DNA of 64,000 nt. Origin: Arthrobacter sp. V1I7. GTDB taxonomy: Bacteria > Actinomycetota > Actinomycetes > Actinomycetales > Micrococcaceae. The DNA lies in the NCBI RefSeq assembly GCF_030817015.1, contig NZ_JAUSYS010000001.1:4464001-4528000 (forward strand). Direction: 5' to 3'. Positions 26,704 to 34,537 of the stretch are shown here, piece by piece. A model generated the notes under the pieces. That model saw nothing but the letters and a program-made list of their open reading frames with translations. It made no database searches and was not told where the DNA came from. Position 1 is the stretch's first letter; every line of letters begins with the position of its first letter. The position numbers and the translations under genes are program-made.

Positions 26704-26720
26704 GGTGACCGGGCATCACC
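26704..26720 (-). promoter_or_regulatory. Operator-like element GGTGACCGGGCATCACC upstream of the membrane protein gene
   Basis: Inverted repeat GGTGA-N7-TCACC, lying 103 bp before the ATG at 26600. The same arrangement with 15 of 17 identical bases is found at 28748-28764 before another membrane-protein gene on the same strand. Conservation in two separate upstream regions supports a protein-binding site. Confidence 0.55.
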
Positions 26721-26724
26721 CTCC

Positions 26725-26760
26725 GTGGTGATTAATGTGGTGATTAACGTGGTGATCGGA
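26725..26760. repeat. Three tandem 12-bp repeats GTGGTGATTAAY
   Basis: GTGGTGATTAAT (26725-26736), GTGGTGATTAAC (26737-26748) and a diverged third unit GTGGTGATCGGA (26749-26760) follow each other directly and adjoin the operator-like element. On the minus strand they would encode a His-rich stretch (HHVNHHINHH), but the frame that does so has no support. Confidence 0.6.
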
Positions 26761-27019
26761 TTCTTGGTGGTGCGTTAGATCAGGCACACTCTTGGCGATG
26801 GGAGCGGGGGATGACGACCAGGGTCGCGACCGTTCCAACAACTGAGGAGCCTGTTTGTCTGGGCACGTACACGACAGGGCGCTGGTCATCGTCGTCGCTC
26901 GCGGCAGGTACGTCGAACGGCTCAGCTGAACCATGGGAAAGGGGACCTGCAGGAGGTGTGCTGGATGTCAGAAAAGTCCAGTTCGAACGCTCCGAATCAT
27001 TTGCCGACCGCTCAGTTCT

Positions 27020-27313
27020 CTAGCGGCCCGGGGCCTGGTTAGTGGTTTCGCCCTCCCACGCAATGCCGTCACCGACGCTGCCGATCTGGTCCGTTGCCTC
27101 GATTGGCTCCACGGAAATCAGGAGGATGCCGAGGTCACGGATCTTTGTAAGCAGCCCGTGCAGGGCAGCTTGGTCGGTGACGGGACCGCTGAGGCTTGTC
27201 GTGCCGTCGTTTTCGCGGGTCAGGGTGAGGTAATCGAACCAGACTGACCAGTGGTCCGGAAGATGCCCGTCGACCCGAAGCCGGTAGCCGTGGGGTATGT
27301 GGGACTGACTCAT
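27020..27313 (-). CDS. Small hypothetical protein coupled to the DUF2306 gene
   Basis: A 97-residue soluble protein beginning at ATG 27313, overlapping the stop of the upstream DUF2306 gene by 4 bp (ATGA). The text RLRVDGHLPDHWSVWFDYLTLTRENDGTTSLSGPVTDQAALHGLLTKIRDLGI has the pattern of small actinobacterial proteins that follow membrane-protein genes; no catalytic motif is visible. A larger open frame up to 27943 is not real upstream of this start. It is the last gene of a three-gene unit. Confidence 0.75.
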   Translation of the reverse strand: MSQSHIPHGYRLRVDGHLPDHWSVWFDYLTLTRENDGTTSLSGPVTDQAALHGLLTKIRDLGILLISVEPIEATDQIGSVGDGIAWEGETTNQAPGR

Positions 27314-27987
27314 GAGAGCAGGACCTCGCCCGTTGCCCTGGCTGCTCGGTTGCCGCCGCTGCGGATGATGAACTCCGCAGCAATAAGATTCAGGGCCCAT
27401 CCTGCCCCCAGCATGAGGTCCGTGGTGAGTTCGCTGACGCCGAAGACGGCATTCCCGATGCCTTGGGTGAAGACCTGGGTGCCGGCGCCGAGAGCCAGCG
27501 CGTAGGCGCGTGTCATCCAGGCCCGGTGACGTGCTACGTCGGCGTGGCAGACCGCTGCGAGGCCGAGGATGATGCTGGCCGCCATGCCAGAACCGAACGC
27601 CAGCCGGAGGAGGTAGGCGAGCTCCCCGGTGCCGGGCTGTCGGGGGTAAAACTGCGTCATCCACAGCGCGGAGAACGCAACGGTGAGTCCCAGGATCACG
27701 AGGACGTGTCCGGCCGCACGGTGCCAGGCCGGCCAGCGACGCCGGCACCCGGGGGAGAACTGGAAAGCGCCCAGGACCGCGTAGGGGATCGCGCTGACGA
27801 TGTGCACGACCACGGGCACGGGTGAGGCCGTCATGCTGGCGTTCTCCGGGATAAGAGTCTGGCCGCCGGCCAGCTCGATAAGCCGTAAAGGGCCGGCTGC
27901 GGCGGGGACGAAGACGAGGGCGACCAGTGCGAACGGCACCCACCCGGTCGATCGTGTCGACCAGGTGGGGCGCGCTGCCTTGTGCAT
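27310..27987 (-). CDS. DUF2306-type membrane protein
   Basis: A 225-residue protein with about six membrane segments, from GWVPFALVALVFVPAAAGPL to the C-terminal AGWALNLIAAEFII. The features HIVSAIPYAVLGAFQFSPGCRRRWPAWHRAAGHVLVI and HRAWMTRAYALALGAGTQ, with conserved His residues placed near helix ends, match DUF2306/YozB-like membrane proteins, which may bind heme or quinone. ATG 27987 comes 2 bp after the stop of the upstream gene; the frame remains open before it but has no signal. Function is unknown. Confidence 0.8.
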   Translation of the reverse strand: MHKAARPTWSTRSTGWVPFALVALVFVPAAAGPLRLIELAGGQTLIPENASMTASPVPVVVHIVSAIPYAVLGAFQFSPGCRRRWPAWHRAAGHVLVILGLTVAFSALWMTQFYPRQPGTGELAYLLRLAFGSGMAASIILGLAAVCHADVARHRAWMTRAYALALGAGTQVFTQGIGNAVFGVSELTTDLMLGAGWALNLIAAEFIIRSGGNRAARATGEVLLS

Positions 27988-27989
27988 CG

Positions 27990-28679
27990 TCACTTGGCGC
28001 CGGCAGAGTTGAGCGGAAAGCTTATTTTCTGGGACGGGGATCGAACCGCCCCGGAGCGCTGGTCCCGCCACAACGAGTATCCCAGACCCACCAGTGCGAC
28101 ACCGGTGGGTATGGCGAACAGCCTTTCGTTGACTTGCGGAAGCAAGGGGATGGCCAGAGTTGCCACGGAGCCGACGGCGAGCAGCAAGGCGGCCCAGCGG
28201 GCGAGGACCTTGGCGCGGAAGAGGCCGATCCCGAACAGAAGTCCGCCGCCCAGGAACGTGGCTGCCGAAACGAGGATAAGGACTTGCATCAGGCCGATGT
28301 CGCCGCTGGCGCGCCCGCCGGTAACCACGGCAAAGACGTCGTTGACGTATCCGGGTGAGGTGTGGGCAAGAGTCGAAAAGACAACGGCCCCGATCACTTC
28401 AACGCTCATCATAATGAGGTAACCGGCGCCGAACACGAAGTACCCGATCAGTCCCAGCACTCCGGCCTGCTTCACCTGGCGCAGGTACATCCCGGTGATG
28501 CCGGCCAGCGACAACCCGGCCATGAGCACCTTCAGGCTTTGGCGGACCGTGTACTCGGTGGTCGTGGCGAACTCCGCATCCAGTTGGGGGTGGTTAATTT
28601 GGACGCCGATGAACAGCAGGCCTGCAGCGACGGCGGACAGGCCGGCCGCCCGTGTGAGGTTGGTGGTGGTGATGGACAT
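27990..28679 (-). CDS. Integral membrane protein, unknown family
   Basis: A 229-residue protein with about six membrane segments including AAGLSAVAAGLLFIGVQI, GVLGLIGYFVFGAGYLIMMSVEVIGAVV, LMQVLILVSAATFLGGGLLFGIGLF and ALLLAVGSVATLAIPLL. It is the first gene of the operon with the DUF2306 protein and the small 97-residue protein. The LuxR-type regulator gene lies 124 bp upstream on the same strand. Upstream is the operator-like element at 28748-28764. The absence of a known motif leaves the function open. Confidence 0.75.
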   Translation of the reverse strand: MSITTTNLTRAAGLSAVAAGLLFIGVQINHPQLDAEFATTTEYTVRQSLKVLMAGLSLAGITGMYLRQVKQAGVLGLIGYFVFGAGYLIMMSVEVIGAVVFSTLAHTSPGYVNDVFAVVTGGRASGDIGLMQVLILVSAATFLGGGLLFGIGLFRAKVLARWAALLLAVGSVATLAIPLLPQVNERLFAIPTGVALVGLGYSLWRDQRSGAVRSPSQKISFPLNSAGAK

Positions 28680-28746
28680 CTTCGGCTCCTGGGTCTGGGT
28701 TCCCGCATCAGGGCGTCGCGGGATGATCCAAACCTAGGGACGGGCT

Positions 28747-28765
28747 GGGTGAGCAGGCATCACCC
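28747..28765 (-). promoter_or_regulatory. Operator-like element GGGTGAGCAGGCATCACCC upstream of membrane-protein operon
   Basis: Inverted repeat GGGTGA-N7-TCACCC, 68 bp before the ATG at 28679 and in the space after the LuxR-type gene. The core GGTGA-NNN-GGCATCACC is the same as that before the gene at 26600, with the same orientation to its gene. The adjacent LuxR-type regulator is the most likely binder. Confidence 0.55.
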
Positions 28766-28803
28766 CATGATGTGACTTACAGGGTGAGATTTGGCTGTCC
28801 CGG

Positions 28804-31521
28804 TTACGTGAGGCCCCGGTCGCGCGCCTGGCGGACCGCGGCCTGGCGGGTGGTGACGGCGAGCTTCGTGAAGATGTGCCTCGTGTGGGTCCGGAGCGTG
28901 TTGAGCGAGATGAACAGCGCCTGGGCGATCTCCGGACCGCTCAGCTCGCTGTCGAGGAGCCGGAGCACCTGCAACTCGCGCCCGCTCAACTTCTCTCCTG
29001 CCGACGAGGTCAGCCGGTACCCCTGAAGGAAGGCTTGCGCTTTGGGCGGCGCAGCCAGGTCGAGTAGTCGCTGGGGGTGGTCTTCGGCGATTCCGTGGTC
29101 GGCGGCGTCACGCAGCAGCTTCAGCATCGGCGCCCCTTCGGCGATGAAGAGACCGGCATACCCGGCAGGTTCGGGCGCCTCCTCGAAAGCCCTGCCAAGG
29201 ATCCCGCGGGCCCGCCCCCGGTGTCCCTGAAGGGCCTGGGAAAGAGCCTGCAGCATGCGGATCTCGACCATGCTCCCGGCGCGTCCGCTTGTCTCTGCGG
29301 ACGCGAGCAGCCGTCCCAACAGGCGATCGGCTTGCCCGGACGCGCCGCGGTCGGGATGTTCAAGGTTCTGCGCTAAGAGCAGCCGCACGAGCGTGAGGTG
29401 GTCGAACTCGCTCAGGTAGCGGACTTTATCCGTTACAGACACCCCTCGTGCCTGTGCCCACTCAGCAGCTTCCGATGTCTTGCCTTGGACGATCCAGATC
29501 CGGGCTCTCATCGCTCCAATCGGCCGCACCTCCGGAAAGAATCCTGGCCGGTAGATCTGCTCAGCCTGGTCAAGCAGGTCGGTGGCTTGGTCCAAGCTTC
29601 CCTCGGCACGGGCAATCAGCGCCCTCGCTACGAGCCACCGGTAGCGGCTCTCGGTCATCGGCGCCCGTTCGAAGAACTCACCGGCGGTCGTGAGGTGCCG
29701 TGTCGCGGCAGCGAGGTCTCCGGCCTCCCGGTCAATATCGCCCAGACCCACATGCAGCTCGGCGGTCGCCCTGGCGACGGGCTCACCCTGAGCCTCGGCC
29801 AGCTGCAACGCATCCTGGTAGAGCCGCCGCGCCTTGCCGGGCAGGCCTGCCACGAGCCACATGTCACCGAGCACGACGGTGCTGCTGAGCGCGTCAATAT
29901 GGTTGCCGGAGGCGCGCAGGCTGGCCACGGCCTGCGTGAACGTATGCAGCGCAGACGACAGCTCCCCGTTCGCCCACGCGGCGAGCCCTAGAAAACCCTC
30001 AGCAGCGCCGCGTGCAAGATGGTCACCGGGGCCGGCCAGGGCAAGGGCGTGCTGGGCGTGCTCGGACGTGTCTGCCGCATCCCCCCGTGCCTGCGCAAGG
30101 GAGGCACGGTAGACGGCGATGGTCGCCGGCAGCGTCCGGAGCTCCTCAGTGACGGCCCAAGGCGGAGCTGCCCCGGACGGGATCGCAGCCATTGCACGTT
30201 CCGCATCCGCAAATCGCGGCTCCACCCCGTGGAGGTCCCCGGAGACCATGAGCATGAATCCGTAAAAGACGCTAAGCACTGGGCTGGACCGGACGGCGTC
30301 GGCCGGCAATGCCTTCAGCCAGCTGAACAAGATTGCATCCTGCCGGTTTCGCCGGATTATCGGCACGGCTAATTCCACCAGGTGGGCCGCGCGGTTATAG
30401 TCCTGGGCTTCCAAGGCATGCCTGACCGCTTCTTCCATCAGGTCCCTGCGCTCGTACCATGCGCTGGCACGCTGATGAAGCAACGGCATCAATCCAGGCT
30501 GTTCGTTGAGCAGACGCGCCCGCAGCACGTCCGCGAAGAGGGAGTGGTAGCGATACCACTCCCGACGGTCATCCAACGGGACGATGAAAAGGTTGGCGCG
30601 CTCCAGTGACGTGAGCATCTCCGTCCCGTCACTGCGGCCCGTCACCGCATCACAGAGGGGCCCGTTGAAACGGTCGAGAACGGCTGTGAGCAACAGGAAA
30701 CTGCGAACCGGATCGGGTTGATGCTCAAGTACCTCCTCGACGAGGTAGTCGACGATGTACCGGTCATTCCCGGCGAACCCGGCAATAAAACCGGCAACGT
30801 CCTCGCGGCCCTGGAGCGAGAGCGCTGCCAGCTGCAGCGCTGCTACCCACCCCTCAGTACGCTGCTCCAACGCCTCGACGTCTACGGCGGAAAGATCCAA
30901 TCCTGCTACCTCATTGAGGTATGCGGTAGCCTCCTCGGACGTAAATCGCAGCTCCGCTGCACGCAGCTCGACAAGCTCGCCGCGCACCCGCCAACGGGAC
31001 AAAGGGAGCTCGGGGTCCGCGCGCGTGCTGATCACAACGTGAACGTGGGACGGAAGGTGGTCAAGCATGAAGACCATCCCGTTGGCGACCTCGTGACTGT
31101 CAACGAGGTGGTAGTCATCGAGCACCAACCAGACATCACCCGGTGCCATGGCCAGATCGTTCAGCACCATGGTGAGCACGGACTCGGCCGAGACGACTGA
31201 AGAGGAGCAATGAGCTCCAATGCCAGACGGCCCGACACTGGGCACCGCCGTTTGCAACGCGGACACAACATAGGTCCAAAAAGACGCAGGGTCGTTATCA
31301 GCAGCGTCGAGCGAAACCCACGCAATACGACGGTGGTCCTCGTCCATTCCGCCGAGCCACTCGGCAAGGAGTGTTGTCTTTCCGAACCCGGCCGGAGCAG
31401 ACACCAACGTCAATCGCGACTCAGTTCCCCCACGCAGGCGATCCAAGAGCCGCAGGCGCGTCACAACATGGCGACGCACTTTTGGGATGAACAGCTTCGT
31501 TGCGATCAGCGGACGTGCCAT
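28804..31521 (-). CDS. MalT/LAL-type LuxR-family ATP-dependent transcriptional activator
   Basis: A 905-residue regulator. The N-terminal STAND NTPase has Walker A SAPAGFGKTTLL (about residues 41-52) and Walker B-like VWLVLDDYHLVD (about 130-141). A long alpha-helical TPR-like region (about 350-800) has paired-helix repeats such as GKARRLYQDALQLAEAQGEP. The C-terminal LuxR HTH reads LSGRELQVLRLLDSELSGPEIAQALFISLNTLRTHTRHIFTKL. Such proteins are activated by a small inducer and ATP and then oligomerise on repeated sites. It probably controls the downstream membrane-protein operon and the 26600 gene through the shared element; the inducer is unknown. Confidence 0.9.
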   Translation of the reverse strand: MARPLIATKLFIPKVRRHVVTRLRLLDRLRGGTESRLTLVSAPAGFGKTTLLAEWLGGMDEDHRRIAWVSLDAADNDPASFWTYVVSALQTAVPSVGPSGIGAHCSSSVVSAESVLTMVLNDLAMAPGDVWLVLDDYHLVDSHEVANGMVFMLDHLPSHVHVVISTRADPELPLSRWRVRGELVELRAAELRFTSEEATAYLNEVAGLDLSAVDVEALEQRTEGWVAALQLAALSLQGREDVAGFIAGFAGNDRYIVDYLVEEVLEHQPDPVRSFLLLTAVLDRFNGPLCDAVTGRSDGTEMLTSLERANLFIVPLDDRREWYRYHSLFADVLRARLLNEQPGLMPLLHQRASAWYERRDLMEEAVRHALEAQDYNRAAHLVELAVPIIRRNRQDAILFSWLKALPADAVRSSPVLSVFYGFMLMVSGDLHGVEPRFADAERAMAAIPSGAAPPWAVTEELRTLPATIAVYRASLAQARGDAADTSEHAQHALALAGPGDHLARGAAEGFLGLAAWANGELSSALHTFTQAVASLRASGNHIDALSSTVVLGDMWLVAGLPGKARRLYQDALQLAEAQGEPVARATAELHVGLGDIDREAGDLAAATRHLTTAGEFFERAPMTESRYRWLVARALIARAEGSLDQATDLLDQAEQIYRPGFFPEVRPIGAMRARIWIVQGKTSEAAEWAQARGVSVTDKVRYLSEFDHLTLVRLLLAQNLEHPDRGASGQADRLLGRLLASAETSGRAGSMVEIRMLQALSQALQGHRGRARGILGRAFEEAPEPAGYAGLFIAEGAPMLKLLRDAADHGIAEDHPQRLLDLAAPPKAQAFLQGYRLTSSAGEKLSGRELQVLRLLDSELSGPEIAQALFISLNTLRTHTRHIFTKLAVTTRQAAVRQARDRGLT

Positions 31522-32028
31522 ACGAACCCCGCTCCAAGCCTGTCCCTAACCTCCAGTGGTGGCCACGGATGGTCGATAAAGTTCCCTACAAAAAGGGAAG
31601 GACCGCCAGAGGAGCTGTGGTTCCGTGGACTGTTCTCGAAAAGCGACGCCCGGCGGACATCCATCAGGGCCACGGCCGCTGTTCTCCGCGTTCGTTGAAA
31701 CGATCGACTTCACCCGCATCGTTTTCCAACCCCGTCCCAGCAGCGCTGGTCGTCGGGGCCACGCTTTTCGGGGCCGGCTTTGGGCTGCGCGGCGCAGCAT
31801 TCTGGCCTTCAATCATCCACACATCACCGTTTATGTGGGGCGTGAGTTGAGCCCGGAGGGGGCTTGCACCGCAACGACACTCGGGTCTGACTGCGTGCAA
31901 GATCACCGATACAGCGTGCGGACGCACGTTTGACTGCTTCGTGCCGCCAGCGCAAATGGCTGCTGAAATACGTTGTCTGGGGTGTATGCCGGGGGACCAA
32001 TCATCCATTGCCGGGCTGGCTTCAACAA
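31522..32028. other. Intergenic stretch with a possible YeeE/YedE-like scrap
   Basis: No gene is supported. One rightward frame around 31724-31800 reads AALVVGATLFGAGFGLRGAAF, which resembles the GALLFG-G-GL-G motif of YeeE/YedE/DUF6691 sulfur-transport proteins often found beside CsoR/CstR genes, but the frame has no start signal and the match is short. It may be a decayed remnant. Confidence 0.3.
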
Positions 32029-32370
32029 TTAGGCGCGAACGTAGCGCGCGATAGCCTCTGTGGCCTCCTGCATTTTGGCCCGTCCGGCCTCATCACCGAG
32101 CTGCGCTGCATCCAATACGCAGTGCTTCATGTGGTCATCCAGCAGTCCCAATGCGACGCCGCGCAATGCGGCTGTCATTGCTGAGACCTGGGTGAGGATG
32201 TCGATGCAGTACTGCTCCTCATCGACCATCCGGGCAATGCCTCGGACCTGACCCTCGATGCGCTTGAGGCGGGCAAGGTAGCGCTCTTTGTCAGTGATGT
32301 AGCCGTGGGTCGTGAGGCATTGCTCGTCGACGTTGGAGGCGGCAGGCCGTTTGGTGGTGGGTGTAGTCAT
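32029..32370 (-). CDS. csoR: CsoR-family copper-sensing repressor
   Basis: A 113-residue all-helical repressor (DUF156). The copper-ligand triad is complete: Cys55 in YCIDIL, His80 and Cys84 in DDHMKHC, the Cys-His-Cys pattern of true CsoR rather than RcnR or CstR. In the family, Cu(I) binding releases the protein from operators of the type ATACCC-N5-GGGTAT; several such sites are in this window. ATG 32370 has AAGGAAA upstream. Its start overlaps the stop of a small upstream frame (ATGA). It would regulate its own leader promoter (32585-32601) and the copper genes at 34-51 kb. Confidence 0.92.
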   Translation of the reverse strand: MTTPTTKRPAASNVDEQCLTTHGYITDKERYLARLKRIEGQVRGIARMVDEEQYCIDILTQVSAMTAALRGVALGLLDDHMKHCVLDAAQLGDEAGRAKMQEATEAIARYVRA

Positions 32371-32555
32371 AATTTTCCTTGGGGTGAGGTGGTTGAGGGG
32401 GATCCTGCGGCCCCACGGGTTGCCGTGTCCTGCAGAATTTGGGCGGTGACATCGGCCGCGCACCGAAGCAGGCAGCCCGCTGCCCAAGCGATCACTTTAC
32501 TTATGGGGGCGTTGCGCTGGCTGACGCTGAAGATGATATTGCCACGGGACTTCAC
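32367..32555 (-). CDS. Possible small Cys-containing leader protein before csoR
   Basis: A 62-residue frame begins with GTG 32555, preceded by AGGAGGGATGCC, and ends with TGA overlapping the csoR ATG (ATGA). It lies between the CsoR operator and csoR, so it would be on the same transcript. Features are VIAWAAGCLLRCAADVTAQ with a CxxxC pair. No family was recognised. It may be a genuine coupled gene or merely a leader frame; evidence is the ribosome-binding site and overlap only. Confidence 0.4.
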   Translation of the reverse strand: MKSRGNIIFSVSQRNAPISKVIAWAAGCLLRCAADVTAQILQDTATRGAAGSPSTTSPQGKL

Positions 32556-32584
32556 TCGGCATCCCTCCTGGCTCACCTACTTAT

Positions 32585-32601
32585 ATACCCCCTAAGGGTA
32601 T
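32585..32601 (-). promoter_or_regulatory. CsoR operator ATACCCCCTAAGGGTAT
   Basis: A palindromic 17-mer of the CsoR type before the leader frame and csoR, consistent with autoregulation. Similar sites occur at 34446, 34478, 37811, 43398, 43433 and 50191. Confidence 0.8.
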
Positions 32602-32666
32602 CGTACTCCAATAGCAAGCTCAAGCCCCCGCGTTGACTCGTAGAAAACCTCCGCGTAGCCGGATAC

Positions 32667-33967
32667 GTTGCCTCAATTGAAAACCTCCGCGTAGCGGCGT
32701 GGTTTCCGGCCGGGGCGGCGGATGGGGGTTATGCCCGTTTTCATGGAGCTAACGATGGACCAGCGGCAAGCTGTGACAAAGAAGAAAGCCCTCGCCTATA
32801 AGAGCGCCGATCGTGCAGGGAAATCCCGGATCCTGAACGAGCTGGTCGAACTGACCGGTTGGCACCGCGACTATGCCAGGGTAGCCTTGCGGGAGGCCCT
32901 GGTCCTGAAAATCGTCAAGCCCAGACAGGACGCCGGTCTACGGCCCTGATCTGCTCCCGCCGCTGATCAGGTGCTGGGCGGTGCTGCGGGCTCCTGCCGG
33001 CAGGCTGCTGGCCCCGATGCTGCCGGTTCTGGTGCCGCTATTGCGGCGGGACAAGGAGCTTGCGATCACGGATGATCAGGCTGCTTTGCTGATGCGCATG
33101 AGCGCGGCGACCATCGACCGGAAACTCGTCGGTGACGGGCGAAACTTTTCCCGCCGGGCCGGTCACACACCAAGCCCGGCACCCTCCTGAAATCCCAGAT
33201 CCCGATCCGGACCTGGGCCGAGTGGGACGACGCCGTCCCGGGATTCGTGGAGATCGATCTGGTCGGCCACGAGGGCGGCAACAGCTTCGGGGAATTCTGC
33301 TTTACCCTGACAGTGACCGACATTTCCACCGGCTGGACGGTGAATCGGTCCGTGCGGAACAAGGCGGCCAAATGGGTCTTTGAGGCCCTCGAACACGTCA
33401 CCGCTGTGTTCCCGTTTCCCATCATCGGGATCGATTCGGACAACGGCTCGGAGTTCATCAACGAGCACCTGCTCGCCTACTGCCACGGCCACCAGATCAC
33501 GTTCACCCGCTCCCGTCCCGGGAACAAGAACGACGGCGCGCACGTGGAGCAGAAGAACTGGGCCAGGGTCCGGGAACTCGTCGGCTACCTCCGCTACGAC
33601 ACCGCCGCGGAACTCGAGAAACTCAACGAGATCTGGGAACTGGACCGGATCTTCACCAACTACCTGCTGCCCCAGCAAAAGCTCCTCGAGAAACACCGGC
33701 ACGGCGCGAAAGTGACCAAGAAACACGACGCACCTGCCACGCCCCACCAGCGCGCCATCCGGCACGAAAAGATGCGCAAGCGCCCGGTCATTCGGATGAA
33801 CGCCGCCTTCAGGCAGATCAAACCCGGCGCACTCTCACGCCAGATCCTGGCACTCACAGCGCAGCTCGAAACACTGGCCCGAGCCAAACAGCCGGGCGCG
33901 GTCAAACCCGTCAACAGGGCCATGAGGCAACGAATCACCTTTCCCGGAGGTATTGCAATGAGGCAAC
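32667..33967 (+). mobile_element. Insertion sequence with integrase-type transposase (inactive)
   Basis: Imperfect terminal inverted repeats frame about 1.3 kb: left GTTGCCTCAATTGAAAACCTCC (32667-32688; 22 bp, first 9 conserved) and right GGAGGTATTGCAATGAGGCAAC (33946-33967; reverse complement shares GTTGCCTCA and ACCTCC). The left end is flanked by a 17-bp direct repeat GAAAACCTCCGCGTAGC at 32643-32659 and 32679-32695. The transposase inside is frameshifted. No clear target duplication was seen. Confidence 0.65.
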
Positions 33968-33990
33968 AGGGCCCCGCGCTGCCTCATTAA
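32755..33990 (+). pseudogene. Integrase-catalytic-core transposase, frameshifted
   Basis: The N-terminal part (from ATG 32755; ADRAGKSRILNELVELTGWHRDYARVALREAL) is a HTH-like domain. The frame shifts near 32925, continuing as RAPAGRLLAPMLPVLVPLLRRDKELAI, and again twice between about 33145 and 33170, giving the catalytic core: FVEIDLVGHEGG (first Asp), IIGIDSDNGSEFIN (second Asp) and NKNDGAHVEQKNW (Glu). The core is intact and resembles rve-domain transposases seen in Arthrobacter, but the reading frame is broken, so it is inactive unless the breaks are sequence errors. The final residues read through the right terminal repeat. Confidence 0.85.
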
Positions 33991-34050
33991 TAATCCTACG
34001 GCTGGGTGCCGGTTGGTGCCGGGGGCTACGCCGGGTGATTGGGATTGACG

Positions 34051-34330
34051 ATGGCTGAGCGCAAGGCCGTGACGAAGCATCTGGCCAGGTCCTATCAGGC
34101 CGGTGACAGGGTCCGGAAAGGAAGGATCCCGGACGAGGTCGTTGAGCTGACCGGCTGGTACCGGGACCATTCCGGGCGGTGCTGCGGCATGCCCTTGATC
34201 CTCCCAAGCCCAGGCGGGTGACGCCGGGCCGAGCACCGGTATGCGGCGCGGATCTGCAGCCCGCGCTCCGTTGGCCTGCTGAGCGGTGCTGCGCGCACCG
34301 GCCAGCAGGCAGATCATATTCAGCACACTC
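34051..34330 (+). pseudogene. N-terminal fragment of a related integrase-type transposase
   Basis: From ATG 34051 the protein AERKAVTKHLARSYQAGDRVRKGRI is the start of a transposase like that at 32755, and VVELTGWYRDH continues the HTH-like region. A frameshift near 34165 moves to ALRHALDPPKPRRVTPGRAPV. Homology fades by about 34330. It is a different, more diverged copy from the preceding element, whose end lies less than 100 bp upstream, so one IS landed beside the scar of another. Confidence 0.7.
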
Positions 34331-34445
34331 TGGGATGGGCTATTCGTTGTGGCCGATAAAGGGGGCGTCGACGAAAAGAGCGCCGCTTCTGTGATCTGGA
34401 TCCAGCGACGAGGGGTGCTCGTTTCATCAGCACCCTTGCCCGGGG

Positions 34446-34462
34446 ATACCCCCATGGGGTAT
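34446..34462 (+). promoter_or_regulatory. CsoR operator ATACCCCCATGGGGTAT
   Basis: The first of a pair of CsoR-type palindromes 15 bp apart before the HxHP protein gene at 34538. Paired sites allow cooperative binding. A TATATTTATATG stretch between them may hold the -10 element. Confidence 0.8.
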
Positions 34463-34477
34463 ATTTATATGTATGAG

Positions 34478-34494
34478 ATACCCCCTGGGGGTAT
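34478..34494 (+). promoter_or_regulatory. CsoR operator ATACCCCCTGGGGGTAT
   Basis: A perfect palindrome, second of the pair in front of the HxHP protein gene; it ends 43 bp before the start codon. Confidence 0.82.
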
Positions 34495-34537
34495 CTATGG
34501 AACGAATGCCAGCAACGACTGCAGAGGTGGAATCATT

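Noticed and set aside
26716..26934. Minus-strand small ORF ending in a His-rich tail
   Set aside because: The His run comes from the 12-bp repeats, there is no RBS, and it overlaps the operator-like element.
27314..27943. Upstream part of a 307-codon minus-strand frame
   Set aside because: Overlaps the DUF2306 gene in another frame; only the final 97 codons, starting at 27313 with an ATGA overlap, are supported.
28030..28046. tRNA T-arm-like sequence (GGTTCGATCCC on the minus strand)
   Set aside because: The T-stem does not pair and no anticodon or acceptor arm can be drawn; it lies at the end of a membrane-protein gene.
31724..31800. YeeE/YedE (DUF6691)-like membrane segment
   Set aside because: Only about 20 residues resemble the family, with no start or continuing homology; noted only as a possible scrap.
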